A stretch of DNA of 64,000 nt from Pseudothioclava sp033100795. GTDB taxonomy: Bacteria; Pseudomonadota; Alphaproteobacteria; Rhodobacterales; Rhodobacteraceae. The notes under the pieces are model-generated. The model saw only the letters and a list, made by a program, of their open reading frames with translations, made no database searches and was not told where the DNA came from. The stretch's first letter is position 1. The number at the start of each line of letters is the position of its first letter. Where the stretch lies: the NCBI RefSeq assembly GCF_033100795.1, contig NZ_JAWLVI010000002.1, positions 248,001-312,000 on the forward strand, written 5' to 3'. The translations under genes and the position numbers were made by a program. Positions 1-7,833 of this stretch are shown piece after piece.

Positions 1-737
1 GCTTGCTGGAGGTTGCGGCGGCTTCGGAAAATGGCGGCGCGGCCTATCCTCTGGATGTGCGGATCGCGGCTGAGCGCGGCATCTTTGTGCGCGGTCGCGG
101 GCTGGATGCAGAACTGGGCGGGGCGCTGCGCCTGCGCGGCACCTCTGCCGATGTGCGCCCCGATGGCGAATTCGCGCTGGTGCGGGGGCGGCTGGATATT
201 CTGGGCAAGCGTTTTACGCTGGATAAGGGTCGAATTGCGTTGCAAGGCGCGCTGATCCCGTGGATCGAGTTCTTCGCCACGACCCAGCAAAGCGAGTTCG
301 CCACGACCATCGGCATCGAGGGGCGCGCAGACGAGCCGAAGATCACCCTGACCTCGGTTCCAGAGCTGCCCGAAGAAGAGGTTCTCGCGCGGCTTTTGTT
401 CAATCGCGGTGTGACCACACTGTCGCCCTTGCAGGCGGCGCAGCTTGCCTCGGCGATCTCGACTTTGGCGGGCAAGGGGGGCACGGGGTTGCTGGATAAC
501 CTACGCGAAAGCACGGGGCTGGACGATCTGGACATCAGCACCGACGAAACAGGCGCGGCGACGGTGAAGGCGGGCAAATATCTAAGCGACAACCTTTACA
601 CCGATGTTGCCATCGACAGCGCGGGCAAGTCCGAGATCAACCTGAACCTTGATATAACGCCTAACCTGACAGCGCGCGGATCGCTTGGGTCGGATGGCAA
701 TAGCGGTGTGGGTGTTTTCTTTGAAAAGGACTACTGA
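1..737 (+). CDS. tamB: TamB (DUF490) C-terminal part, truncated by window edge
   Basis: This is the last 244 or so residues of a TamB-type protein, the inner-membrane-anchored, periplasm-spanning partner of the outer-membrane protein TamA. TamB proteins help deliver autotransporters and phospholipids to the outer membrane. The visible part is rich in alternating polar and hydrophobic beta strands. It ends in the typical TamB tail of repeated ITPNLTARGSLG-like strands and a terminal aromatic residue (FFEKDY). The frame is open at the left edge, so the true start lies upstream. It converges with the next gene, and the two stop regions overlap by 7 bases. Family identity comes from recognising the DUF490 C-terminus. 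The partner gene tamA would be expected just outside the window, which is inference. Confidence 0.85.
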   Translation, partial: LLEVAAASENGGAAYPLDVRIAAERGIFVRGRGLDAELGGALRLRGTSADVRPDGEFALVRGRLDILGKRFTLDKGRIALQGALIPWIEFFATTQQSEFATTIGIEGRADEPKITLTSVPELPEEEVLARLLFNRGVTTLSPLQAAQLASAISTLAGKGGTGLLDNLRESTGLDDLDISTDETGAATVKAGKYLSDNLYTDVAIDSAGKSEINLNLDITPNLTARGSLGSDGNSGVGVFFEKDY

Positions 738-1642
738 CCGGAGCGACGGCTGGCGATCTCGGCATTCAGGGCTGCGCCGAATAAAACCGAAAACGCGCTG
801 ATATAGAGCCACATCAGCAGCGCTATGACCGCCCCGATAGAGCCGTAAACGCGGTTATATCCGGCGAAATTCGCCAGATAATAGGTTAGCCCCAGCGAGG
901 CGATGCTCCAGACAACGGTTGCTATTACCGAGCCGACCGAGAGCAACGGATCTCGCGCATGTGCCGCATTCGGTCCATAACGATAGAGAATGCCAAGCGC
1001 GCTCAGCACCAAAAGTAACATCCCGATCCACGGTGTCCCCGATAACAACTGACTGGCGACGGTGTGGAACGGCAGCAGGCTGAGCATGATTGGCGCGACA
1101 ACAACCGTGGCCAGCGCGACCAGCATCACGCCAACCAGCGCAATCGTCAGCCCGTAGCCAAAGACAAAGCTCCATAGCGTCGCGCGCGGACGGGTGCCGT
1201 GGATCACGTTCAGCCCCAGAACCAGCGCCCCCACGCCTGCACGCGCGGACAGCAGCGTAACCGCAACCGACAGCAAGGTGCCAAGCCCGACCCCCCCGCG
1301 CGGTCCTTGCAACAGCGCCATGATCTGCTCTTCCAGAATTCCGTAGGCGGCGGGCGGGATGAAGTCATCCGCAACCGTCAGGTAATTCTGGATCACCGCT
1401 GGATCGGCGAATGTGCTCCAGATCGCGATCGTTGCCGACAGTCCCGGAAAGATCGCGAGCATTGCATAAAAGGCGACACCGGCGGAAATCAGGCTGATGT
1501 TCGCCCGAAGCAGTCTGTCCAGAAGGCTGTGTGAGAACCGGACCATCGAACCCGCCGTGCCTATCGGCCGAAACCGGATCGCCGCATCTGCGGCAAGACT
1601 GCCCGGGGGAGGGTTTGCGCGCCCCTGACGCGAGAGGTGCAT
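731..1642 (-). CDS. YihY/virulence factor BrkB family membrane protein
   Basis: A 303-residue inner-membrane protein of the YihY/BrkB family. The family is often mislabelled ribonuclease BN; its biochemical role is unsettled and transport has been suggested. About six hydrophobic segments are visible from residue 50 onward. The family hallmark near residues 51-72, an ISAGVAFYAMLAIFPGL-like stretch, is clear. A second conserved segment, YGSIGAVIALLMWLYISA, lies near the C-terminus. I use the ATG at 1642; an internal ATG at 1546 is a possible alternative start because the first 30 residues are poorly conserved in character. The gene is transcribed towards tamB and overlaps its end by 7 bases. 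No operon partner is visible upstream. Confidence 0.85.
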   Translation of the reverse strand: MHLSRQGRANPPPGSLAADAAIRFRPIGTAGSMVRFSHSLLDRLLRANISLISAGVAFYAMLAIFPGLSATIAIWSTFADPAVIQNYLTVADDFIPPAAYGILEEQIMALLQGPRGGVGLGTLLSVAVTLLSARAGVGALVLGLNVIHGTRPRATLWSFVFGYGLTIALVGVMLVALATVVVAPIMLSLLPFHTVASQLLSGTPWIGMLLLVLSALGILYRYGPNAAHARDPLLSVGSVIATVVWSIASLGLTYYLANFAGYNRVYGSIGAVIALLMWLYISAFSVLFGAALNAEIASRRSGQ

Positions 1643-1889
1643 TCTTCGCAGATCGTCCGCATAGGCTTTGCCTCGTTAATACACCCGGACAGTAGCCCGC
1701 GGCGGGCTTCGATGCCATCGCGTTTTGGCGGAGAAGATTTGCTCTGAAAAAACGAAACATCCTGATCGCGGCTGACAATCCCTTGGAAAGTAGGGATCGG
1801 CTTTCTAAGGTCGTGCCGTGGGGTTCTGGCGGTGTGCGACTGCGATCTGCGGAACCGGTTTGGTGACGCGGTTTGGGAGGTTGGGGATC

Positions 1890-3284
1890 ATGGCGCCGAA
1901 ATTTGGAACCTCCGGTCTGCGTGGCCTTGCGGATAATCTGACCAGCGATCTTGTCGCGCGCTATACACGGGCTTTCCTGAAGGTCTGCGGCTCGGGGACG
2001 GGGGTGTATGTTGCTCGCGATTTGCGCGACAGCTCGCGCCGGATTTCGGAAGCGGTGATCTTGGCGGCGCGCGGCGCGGGGGTGGATGTGACCGACTGCG
2101 GCGAGGTTCCGACGCCAGCGCTGGCTTTGGCTGCGATGGGTGCGGGTGCTGCCTCGATCATGGTGACGGGAAGCCATATTCCCGCAGACCGCAACGGTTT
2201 GAAGTTCTATCGCCCGGACGGTGAGATCTCCAAAGCGGATGAGGCCGCAATTCTGGCGGCGCTCGAATGTCCTGCGGCGGCGGTCGCTAAGGGCGCGGTC
2301 GCCGAACGCCACGATGTCGGGGCGCAATGGGTGGCGCGAAATCTGCGTGCCTTCGGGGCAGAGGCGCTGGCGGGGTTGCGCGTGGGGATCTGGAGCCATT
2401 CAGCCGTCAGCCGCGATCTGCTGATCGAGGCGATCGCAAGCTTGGGTGCGCGTGTGACCGAGATCGGTCGCTCCGACATATTTATCCCCGTCGATACCGA
2501 AGCGGTGCCGCAATCCGTGCTGGATATGGTGTCGGTTGCGGCGCAGCGCGAAGGGCTGGACGCGGTTGTGTCAACGGATGGAGATGGTGACCGCCCGCTT
2601 CTTATGGATGCCAGTGGGCGGCAGGTTGCGGGCGACGTGCTAGGGCAGATCACCGCGCGGAGTGTCGGGGCGGCAAATGTGGTGACCCCGGTCAATTCGA
2701 ATTCCGGCGTTGATAGCTGCGGTGCATTTTCCCGCGTTTTGCGGACGCGGATCGGCTCGCCCTATGTGATTGCCGGAATGGCGGAACTGGGCGGTAAGGT
2801 CGTGGGCTACGAGGCCAATGGTGGCTTCCTTCTGGGGTTTGATGCGCAAGGCCCGGTGGGGCCGCTTGCGGCCTTGGCGACGCGTGACAGTCTGTTGCCG
2901 ATTGTGGCGGTTCTTGCCGAGGCTCGCCGTGCGGGCGGTGTTGCGGCGCTTGTGGCGCAAGAGCCGGGTCGCTTTACTGCTGCCTCCCGTTTGCAGGATG
3001 TCCCGCCAGAGGTTGCACGGGCCTTTCTGGCTGGCCTGGAAGGGCGGCTGGATGCTCTGCTTGCAACGTTCGACCGGGCCTGCGTTGCGCTCGACCGGAC
3101 GGACGGGTTGCGGATGACCTGTGACGATGGGTCAATATTGCACCTGCGGTCCTCGGGGAACGCGCCGGAGTTTCGGATTTATGTCGAAGCCGGCTCAGAC
3201 ACCGAGGCGGCGTCCCTCCTGCAAAGGGCGCAGGCGGTGTTGTCACATAACATGCACGGGCTTCAGATCACTGAGACGCGGTAA
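1890..3284 (+). CDS. phosphomannomutase/phosphoglucomutase family protein
   Basis: A 464-residue alpha-D-phosphohexomutase, which moves phosphate between C1 and C6 of a hexose phosphate and supplies sugar nucleotide precursors for surface polysaccharide. All four family elements are present. The N-terminal FGTSGLRG loop is at residues 5-12. The phosphoserine loop TGSHIP carries the catalytic Ser95; the more usual form is TASHNP. The metal-binding DGDGD has Asp230, 232 and 234. The sugar-binding YEANGG surrounds Glu308, and a C-terminal RSSGNAPEFRIY loop binds phosphate. I chose the ATG at 1890 because GGAGG sits 9 bases before it and the family N-terminus starts there; the open frame extends back to 1818. 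Whether it prefers mannose or glucose phosphate cannot be decided here. It stands alone, with IS remnants directly downstream. Confidence 0.88.
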   Translation: MAPKFGTSGLRGLADNLTSDLVARYTRAFLKVCGSGTGVYVARDLRDSSRRISEAVILAARGAGVDVTDCGEVPTPALALAAMGAGAASIMVTGSHIPADRNGLKFYRPDGEISKADEAAILAALECPAAAVAKGAVAERHDVGAQWVARNLRAFGAEALAGLRVGIWSHSAVSRDLLIEAIASLGARVTEIGRSDIFIPVDTEAVPQSVLDMVSVAAQREGLDAVVSTDGDGDRPLLMDASGRQVAGDVLGQITARSVGAANVVTPVNSNSGVDSCGAFSRVLRTRIGSPYVIAGMAELGGKVVGYEANGGFLLGFDAQGPVGPLAALATRDSLLPIVAVLAEARRAGGVAALVAQEPGRFTAASRLQDVPPEVARAFLAGLEGRLDALLATFDRACVALDRTDGLRMTCDDGSILHLRSSGNAPEFRIYVEAGSDTEAASLLQRAQAVLSHNMHGLQITETR

Positions 3285-3295
3285 AATCAGGCGAC

Positions 3296-3700
3296 TTAGG
3301 CTGCGGATTTCCAGGCGTCGTATGCTTCCAGGCGGTGGTATCGGATTGTGAGAGCGGAGCGGCGGTGGGGTGGGACACAAAATTGATTTCGGGTTGCGGA
3401 ATGCATGGAGACGAAACGCTGCAGTCTGCCCGGAAATCGAAAGCCCTGCATCACCCGTTCTCGTTTTCCGAACGGCAGGTGGCTGTTTTCAGCGCGATTA
3501 TTAAGCCCCTTGTGAGGCCAATGTTCAAGCCCCGGAGCGACCTTGCGTTTTGCGGCGCCGTAGGATCGCAATTTGCCCGTAATAATCCTTTTGGGAACAA
3601 AGCCCCAGCGTTTCATCAGCTTGACCAAAACATGAGCAATAATCTGGGGCGGAAACCGGTAGCGCTTGTAACTGATGTTCTGAATTTGCATCAGCACCAC
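3296..3700 (-). pseudogene. IS6-family transposase with internal deletion of the catalytic core
   Basis: A 134-residue open frame resembling the two ends of an IS6-family transposase, which is normally about 230-240 residues. The N-terminal YKRYRFPPQII motif is followed after only a few residues by the C-terminal half (RSYGAAKRKV, HKGLNNRAENSH, and the tail). The segment that normally holds the helix-turn-helix and the first catalytic Asp is missing. At the second catalytic Asp position, where family members read TDKLRSYG, this copy reads TGKLRSYG. The third acidic residue (Glu in NRAENSH) is kept. The frame has stayed open across the deletion, but the protein cannot be an active DDE transposase. 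The last residues overlap sequence that may already lie outside the element. Confidence 0.75.
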
Positions 3701-3792
3701 CTATGCCGACTTCACTACACAGCCAATCTTTGGCACGTTAATGTGACAACACCGATAATCTCCCCATTTTAAACGGGGCGCGAGCGTAGAAC

Positions 3793-3990
3793 CTACGCGG
3801 CCATTTTCAGTTTCTTGGCGGGGGTGATGCCGCCGATGCCCATGTTGGGACGGTCGTTGTTGTAAGTCCGTCGCCATTGCGTGGCTTGATTCTGTGCCTC
3901 CTCGATGCTTTCGCATGATGTATTGGCCCAGCACTCATGGCGAACCGTCTGATTGTAGCGCTCGATATATGCGTTCGCTCCAGGAAAAAC
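3793..3990 (-). pseudogene. IS3-family OrfB transposase, C-terminal remnant
   Basis: Only the last 60 or so residues of an IS3-family integrase-type transposase (rve core) remain. They start at about NAYIERYNQ, a conserved stretch just before the third catalytic region, and include the typical tail RRTYNNDRPN and TPAKKL. The open frame continues upstream to 4044, but residues before about 3985 do not look like transposase: they are the antisense of the neighbouring flagellar gene. The element was therefore cut off at about 3985, and OrfA and most of OrfB are absent. It is not functional. Confidence 0.72.
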
Positions 3991-3991
3991 T

Positions 3992-4807
3992 CTAGAGGCG
4001 CAACGAGAAGCTTCCGCTGCCTCCCTGGAGGAGCTGTAGGGCAACAGTGCCGTTGTTTGGAATGGACATCTGTGCGACCTGTGATCGAAGCAGAAATGTC
4101 TTTACGGCCTTCTCGAGCAACTCTGGATTGGAGAGTTCGGCCAAAGAGTTTACTCCGAGTTTCTGCTTTGTCTTGTCCATGTAGATCGAGACTTGTTGGT
4201 CAACATCAAGCGCACCAATGCTTTTGGGCAAACCAAGCGCGCCTTGAAAGAAGAGGCTTAGCGGGGCGGATCCGATAATCTTGAACCACTTGGCGTTTTC
4301 GGAGGCAGTTGAATTCGCGATTTCCGGCAGCTCATTCTGCGCATTCATGGCCAGGCGCATCGACTCATCGACATCACCGACCGCGATTTCAAATTGCTTT
4401 TGCTCGTATTTCTGAAGAATCTCTTCGGGAAAATCGGACAGGACGGTTCGCGGAACAGAAAAATCTCCGAAGCCAAAGGCGCTCGAAAGCTCTTTGTATC
4501 GTTTGTCGGAGAGCTTGTTTGCCAGAGAGCTTGAGTCCAAGGTGCCCTCTTCCAGAATTTTTCTGATAAAAAACTTATTGTTTATATCTTCGTCGAGACC
4601 GAAGGCGCCAAGTGCGATAGCCATCAGTCGACGGTCGGATACAAGCTCGTCCGCCGTTTTGATATTCGCGATCTTCTCTCGAAAGTAGGTCTTATTGTGT
4701 TGGAACCCAGCAGAGGCAACAAATGCTGCCTGCTGCTGTTCTTTTGTTTTGTTCAGGAACACCCAGCCAGCATATCCTGAAACAGGTATGACTGGGGAAT
4801 AGCTCAT
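3992..4807 (-). CDS. DUF1217 domain-containing flagellar-cluster protein
   Basis: A 271-residue protein of the DUF1217 type, a family found almost only in alphaproteobacterial flagellar clusters and without an agreed function. It is mostly alpha-helical and soluble, with no signal peptide. Visible signs are the start SPVIPVSGYAGW and a C-terminal helix rich in Leu, Gln and Ala. The start ATG overlaps the stop of flbT by four bases, so it is the last gene of the flagellin-flaF-flbT transcription unit. The stop codon lies within about 10 bases of the IS3 remnant, so the extreme C-terminus may have been altered by the insertion. The base composition looks more AT-rich than the surrounding genes. 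Function unknown; a flagellar role is inferred from context. Confidence 0.78.
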   Translation of the reverse strand: MSYSPVIPVSGYAGWVFLNKTKEQQQAAFVASAGFQHNKTYFREKIANIKTADELVSDRRLMAIALGAFGLDEDINNKFFIRKILEEGTLDSSSLANKLSDKRYKELSSAFGFGDFSVPRTVLSDFPEEILQKYEQKQFEIAVGDVDESMRLAMNAQNELPEIANSTASENAKWFKIIGSAPLSLFFQGALGLPKSIGALDVDQQVSIYMDKTKQKLGVNSLAELSNPELLEKAVKTFLLRSQVAQMSIPNNGTVALQLLQGGSGSFSLRL

Positions 4808-5208
4808 GCTTGGCCTGCTGCTAAAAGCCGCTCTTCGCGAGGCAGAAGTGCGCGAAGGGCTTTGAGAACCTGATAATGTTGGTCGTCGATAACGGCGGCT
4901 GTGGCTTCGGCAAGCTTGCTACGACTATCGGCGTCGGTGAAAACCTGGCTCAGTTGTTCAATTCCCCTGAGAAGCTGCATTCGCGCCTCTGTGGCATCGG
5001 CATCGCCCGAGAGAACAAGCTGGGCTACATAGCAGACGCGACGAACGGGTGTATTCACCTCTTCAGGGTGGATGGCGTCGCGCAGCCGCAAGATATTTGC
5101 ATTCGGCGTCATGATAGCCAACCGCGAACGGCGTTCGCCATTTTCAATGACCGCGCCATTGATCAAGACCCGTTCCTTCGGTGCGAGTTTCAGGACCAAG
5201 CCGCTCAT
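4804..5208 (-). CDS. flbT: flagellar biosynthesis repressor FlbT
   Basis: FlbT, 134 residues, is an alphaproteobacterial post-transcriptional regulator of flagellin. In Caulobacter it acts on the 5' untranslated region of flagellin mRNA and promotes its decay until the hook is complete. The N-terminus LVLKLAPKERVLINGAVI and the PNANILRLRDAIHPE segment are the recognisable family core. The start is an ATG at 5208 that overlaps the end of flaF by four bases, and the gene overlaps DUF1217 by four bases, so translation of all three is coupled. A possible RNA target, a stem-loop in the flagellin leader, is described at 6929-6943. Confidence 0.92.
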   Translation of the reverse strand: MSGLVLKLAPKERVLINGAVIENGERRSRLAIMTPNANILRLRDAIHPEEVNTPVRRVCYVAQLVLSGDADATEARMQLLRGIEQLSQVFTDADSRSKLAEATAAVIDDQHYQVLKALRALLPREERLLAAGQA

Positions 5209-5585
5209 TCTGCACCGCCCTCTGTCCGAAGGCCACGCATAATGGACGTATTGATGTCGATCAACGCGTCAGCAGTTGCAGTACCGGAAAGAACCTTTCG
5301 GCTATGCACTTGCGTAAATTCGTTCAGATAAAACAGTCGGGCGCGAAGCTGCTGGGGTAAGCCATTTTGAGGAAGCGCCACATCAGACGCCAATGCCAAC
5401 CACATCCGGCGGTTCTCGTAGATAGCTTGGGCCAGAGCCGCGAATGCTGTTCCGTCTCGGCTTTCGGAGGCACGCTTCAGTTTATGCGTGATGCGGGCGA
5501 ACAGCTCATACTCGGTCCCGCGTAGGGTGCGCGTCGGCTGTTCTGGGTTTGCGTAGGCCTTTATGGCCAAAGACGAGGCGTTCAC
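5205..5585 (-). CDS. flaF: flagellar biosynthesis regulator FlaF
   Basis: FlaF, 126 residues, acts together with and often against FlbT to promote flagellin synthesis in Caulobacter and relatives. The family pattern is visible: an N-terminal AIKAYANPEQPTRTLRGTEYELFARIT-type helix, then a NRRMWLALASDVA segment and a central NGLPQQLRARLFYLNEF segment. It begins with GTG at 5585, preceded by a purine-rich AGGAAGGA site. It follows the flagellin gene after about 90 bases that contain a stem-loop, and is coupled to flbT by a four-base overlap. Confidence 0.92.
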   Translation of the reverse strand: MNASSLAIKAYANPEQPTRTLRGTEYELFARITHKLKRASESRDGTAFAALAQAIYENRRMWLALASDVALPQNGLPQQLRARLFYLNEFTQVHSRKVLSGTATADALIDINTSIMRGLRTEGGAE

Positions 5586-5639
5586 GGGAAATCCTTCCTG
5601 TGCTGATTACGTCGATTCACGGCTTTGCCGCAGAAGATC

Positions 5640-5664
5640 GGAGGGCGCCTTCAAAACGCCCTCC
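5640..5664 (-). terminator. stem-loop after flagellin gene
   Basis: An 8-bp perfect stem (5640-5647 with 5657-5664, GGAGGGCG/CGCCCTCC) and a 9-base loop lie 10 bases after the flagellin stop. There is no strong T run behind it, so it could be an attenuator or mRNA-stabilising hairpin that sets the flagellin to flaF-flbT ratio rather than a full terminator. Confidence 0.5.
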
Positions 5665-5674
5665 GGGATTACTA

Positions 5675-6910
5675 TCAGCGGAACAACGACAGGATGTTCT
5701 GCGGTTGCTGGTTCGCGATCGAGAGCGCCTGGATGCCAAGCTGCTGCTGGGTCTGAAGCGCCTGAAGGCGAGCCGAGGCCTCCTCCATATCCGCGTCGAC
5801 AAGCGAACCAATGCCAACCTTCATCGCCGACGACAGCTTCGAGATGAAGTCAGACTGGGTCGAAATGCGCGATTCCACCGAGCCGAAGGCTGCAGTTGCA
5901 TCTGTCGCTTTGGCAATCAGCGTGTCGATGGAGGCCAGAGCCCCGGCTGCATCGGATTCAACATTGATAGATGCTACCGCACCCAGGCCACCCGAACCCG
6001 CATTATGGAACTGCGATACGATCGTCAGATCCTGCGAGGTCGCCCCCGACGACGTAGCCTTGAACGTCAGAGTGGAATCCGACGTTGTGCTGACGCCTGC
6101 AGTGAAATCTACCTGAAGACCAGTAATCCCCAGCGAATCGACGGCGGATTTAAGGCCAGCAGCGATCAGATCGGTTCGGGCGGTTCCCGTTTGGGTGGCA
6201 TCATCAGCCGAAAGTGTGTAGCTGACACTTTGACCGCCAATGTCGATCGAGACTGTGTCACCTTCTGCCCAAGAAACGGCGTCATCAAGCACCAGTTTCA
6301 CGCCCGTCGTGTCCGTAGTTGCCAGCGTAGTCGCTGCTGAATCTTTGGCCGACGAAACGCCTGCCGAACCGGTAAACGCCGCTTTCGCTGTATAGCTGCC
6401 GACAGAAAGGTTCTGCGTCGCAACACTGATGTGCGATGCCTTCACCGCCCCGCTGGAATCGCGGTCAAGCGACGACAAGATCTTGATCGATGAACCCGTC
6501 GAGCCATCAAGAAGATTGAGGCCATTGAATTGCGCCGAACCAACGACCGATTTGATTTGCTCTTCAAGCGCATCAATGTCGGTTTGGATTTTGCTGACGT
6601 CGACGTTCTGCTCCTGAGCGGAGACGATCTTCTCTTTCATCTGAACCAAAAGGTCCGTCACCGATTCAGAGGCTTGGCGCGCGACCGCAACAGTCGATTC
6701 GCCAAGAGCCAGCGAATTTCCGATAGTTTCGAAGCCTTTGACGTCGGATTCCATCACCTTCGAGATAGACCAGACGGCTGCGTTATCGGTTGCCGATGAC
6801 ACGCTTTTACCGGTAGAAATCTCGGCCTGCGTTTTGGCCAGACCGGAGTTGATGCCTTTGAGGGTTTGCAGCGCCACCATTGCGCTGCTGTTCGTCAGAA
6901 TGCTGGACAT
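5675..6910 (-). CDS. fliC: flagellin
   Basis: The filament subunit, 411 residues. The N-terminal D0/D1 region (SSILTNSSAMVALQTLKGIN, then QAEISTGKSVSSA) and the C-terminal D1/D0 region (AQ-rich helix ending NQQPQNILSLFR) are typical and mirror each other in heptads. The middle (about residues 170-330) is a low-complexity, Thr/Ser/Ala-rich variable domain expected on the filament surface. I use the ATG at 6910: AGGGA lies about 6 bases upstream and the protein then begins exactly like other flagellins, although the open frame runs back to 7033. The gene is followed by flaF, flbT and DUF1217 on the same strand. The 5' leader contains a compact stem-loop that may be involved in FlbT/FlaF control. 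Confidence 0.95.
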   Translation of the reverse strand: MSSILTNSSAMVALQTLKGINSGLAKTQAEISTGKSVSSATDNAAVWSISKVMESDVKGFETIGNSLALGESTVAVARQASESVTDLLVQMKEKIVSAQEQNVDVSKIQTDIDALEEQIKSVVGSAQFNGLNLLDGSTGSSIKILSSLDRDSSGAVKASHISVATQNLSVGSYTAKAAFTGSAGVSSAKDSAATTLATTDTTGVKLVLDDAVSWAEGDTVSIDIGGQSVSYTLSADDATQTGTARTDLIAAGLKSAVDSLGITGLQVDFTAGVSTTSDSTLTFKATSSGATSQDLTIVSQFHNAGSGGLGAVASINVESDAAGALASIDTLIAKATDATAAFGSVESRISTQSDFISKLSSAMKVGIGSLVDADMEEASARLQALQTQQQLGIQALSIANQQPQNILSLFR

Positions 6911-6928
6911 GTCATATCCCTGATTATT

Positions 6929-6943
6929 TGGCGCTTTGCGCCA
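6929..6943 (-). promoter_or_regulatory. stem-loop in flagellin mRNA leader, candidate FlbT target
   Basis: TGGCGC (6929-6934) and GCGCCA (6938-6943) form a perfect 6-bp stem with a 3-base loop, about 18 bases upstream of the flagellin ATG and just upstream of the ribosome-binding region. FlbT is known in Caulobacter to bind the flagellin leader. The hairpin is seen; its role is inferred. Confidence 0.4.
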
Positions 6944-7065
6944 GGTTTCACTCACCGCACTTGAGCGGCACATTGTGGCGTTCTGACCTGTACGGCCGTG
7001 TTTCGTGGCCGTGCCATCCCGGAAGATGCACACTCACCCTTCCAAAGAAGCCCTAACGAATGACT

Positions 7066-7096
7066 AAGGCCGACCAATTTGGCCGGCCCTTTGAAG
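7066..7096 (-). terminator. hairpin after the FlgN-like gene
   Basis: On the minus strand GGCCGGCC and GGTCGGCC pair around a 5-base AAATT loop (one G-T pair), about 25 bases after the flgN-like stop and followed by a short T/A stretch. It separates the rod/chaperone unit from the flagellin unit. The T tract is weak, so it may only partly terminate. Confidence 0.45.
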
Positions 7097-7115
7097 AAAA
7101 GATTTGATTCAAGGT

Positions 7116-7457
7116 TTATGCTTTCTTTTCGATGGAATTGCCGCGCGTCGAAATCCGGTTGCTCCGGCCGGTAGTATCGTAGGTGGTAAAGCCTTTGGAT
7201 GCCTCGACAATCTGCCCGAGGCGGCGCTGTGCGGCCTGCACCCCCTTCATCGCTGCTCCGAGAAGGCGGTGGTTGGTTAGGGCGATTGTTTTCAGCTCGG
7301 CAAGCTCTTGGGACGAGAGCCCCCCCAAAGAGCCGATCAGCTTTTCCTTTTTGTTAACGATGCTCTCGAGGTAGTCGAAATTCGCAGTGGAAATTGCCTC
7401 GCGTTCCAGCCGGAGGAGGTTTTTGATCTCTTCGAAGTTGCGAATTGGTTTAGTCAT
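7116..7457 (-). CDS. FlgN-like flagellar export chaperone
   Basis: A 113-residue, highly charged helical protein resembling FlgN, the cytoplasmic chaperone of the hook-filament junction proteins FlgK and FlgL. The sequence is a long helix (EEIKNLLRLEREAISTANFDYLESIVNKKEKL-like, split by short turns), followed by a second helix ending in AQRRLGQIVEA and a disordered tail. I chose the ATG at 7457, because AGGAG sits 8 bases before it; the GTG at 7466 would overlap that site. Its start overlaps the stop of the FlgJ-like gene, so the two are translationally coupled. Sequence identity to classical FlgN is low, and the name rests on length, helix layout and position in the flagellar cluster. Confidence 0.65.
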   Translation of the reverse strand: MTKPIRNFEEIKNLLRLEREAISTANFDYLESIVNKKEKLIGSLGGLSSQELAELKTIALTNHRLLGAAMKGVQAAQRRLGQIVEASKGFTTYDTTGRSNRISTRGNSIEKKA

Positions 7458-7731
7458 TGGATGCACTCCTGCTCAGAGCCTGAAAGATCGTCTCTGCAAG
7501 GCCGATGCCGCCTCGATGAGCCATAAGATTTGCCTGCTCCTGCCGAAGAAACGAGGAAAACTGCTCCTCCCCGACGCCCCCACCAAACCCGTCCGGTGTC
7601 GCCCCCAGGCCGGTGTGTTTAAGCATCTCGGCCAGAAAGCTCGCCTCAAGCTTGATCGCCGTCTCACGCAGCTTTTCGGTCGTTGCGGATGGCCCTCGTG
7701 ATGCAGGGATAGTCGGGGTTGGATCGATCAT
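7450..7731 (-). CDS. flgJ: rod-binding protein (FlgJ N-terminal domain type)
   Basis: A 93-residue protein corresponding to the rod-capping N-terminal domain of FlgJ without the muramidase domain. This is the usual arrangement in alphaproteobacteria. The core EKLRETAIKLEASFLAEMLKHTG and the later GGVGEEQFSSFL segment are the family signature. In Rhodobacter the missing muramidase function is supplied by a separate protein, SltF, which binds FlgJ; a SltF-like gene lies at 22.8 kb here. I use the ATG at 7731 with GGAG 8 bases upstream, although the frame is open to 7803. It is divergent from fliK, and the spacer at 7732-7833 must contain both promoters. Confidence 0.8.
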   Translation of the reverse strand: MIDPTPTIPASRGPSATTEKLRETAIKLEASFLAEMLKHTGLGATPDGFGGGVGEEQFSSFLRQEQANLMAHRGGIGLAETIFQALSRSASND

Positions 7732-7833
7732 TCTGATTGCTCCAATTGAAACGAATTTCCTTAGTCTTGGCAGATCGGGGTAAAGAAGCGGTAACTTCCT
7801 CATGCCAAGTTGTCCGGGTGATGGCAGAAAGTC

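Larger units (their letters stand above)
3296..3991. mobile_element. decayed insertion-sequence island (IS6-like plus IS3-like remnants)
   Basis: About 700 bases hold two unrelated transposase remnants, both on the minus strand: an IS6-family-like one at about 3296-3700 and the C-terminal end of an IS3-family OrfB at about 3796-3985. Between them is a short non-coding joint with an imperfect palindrome (CCCC at 3762-3765 pairing with GGGG at 3775-3778 around an AT-rich core), which looks like an IS end. I could not define intact terminal inverted repeats or target duplications. The island lies directly against the stop of the DUF1217 flagellar gene on one side and 12 bases from the phosphohexomutase on the other. 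Confidence 0.7.

Noticed and set aside
6911..7115. A sigma-54 promoter before flagellin
   Set aside because: A TGGCAC-like half is present but no TTGCA half at the right distance, so I do not call it. A sigma-28 type sequence was not clear either.
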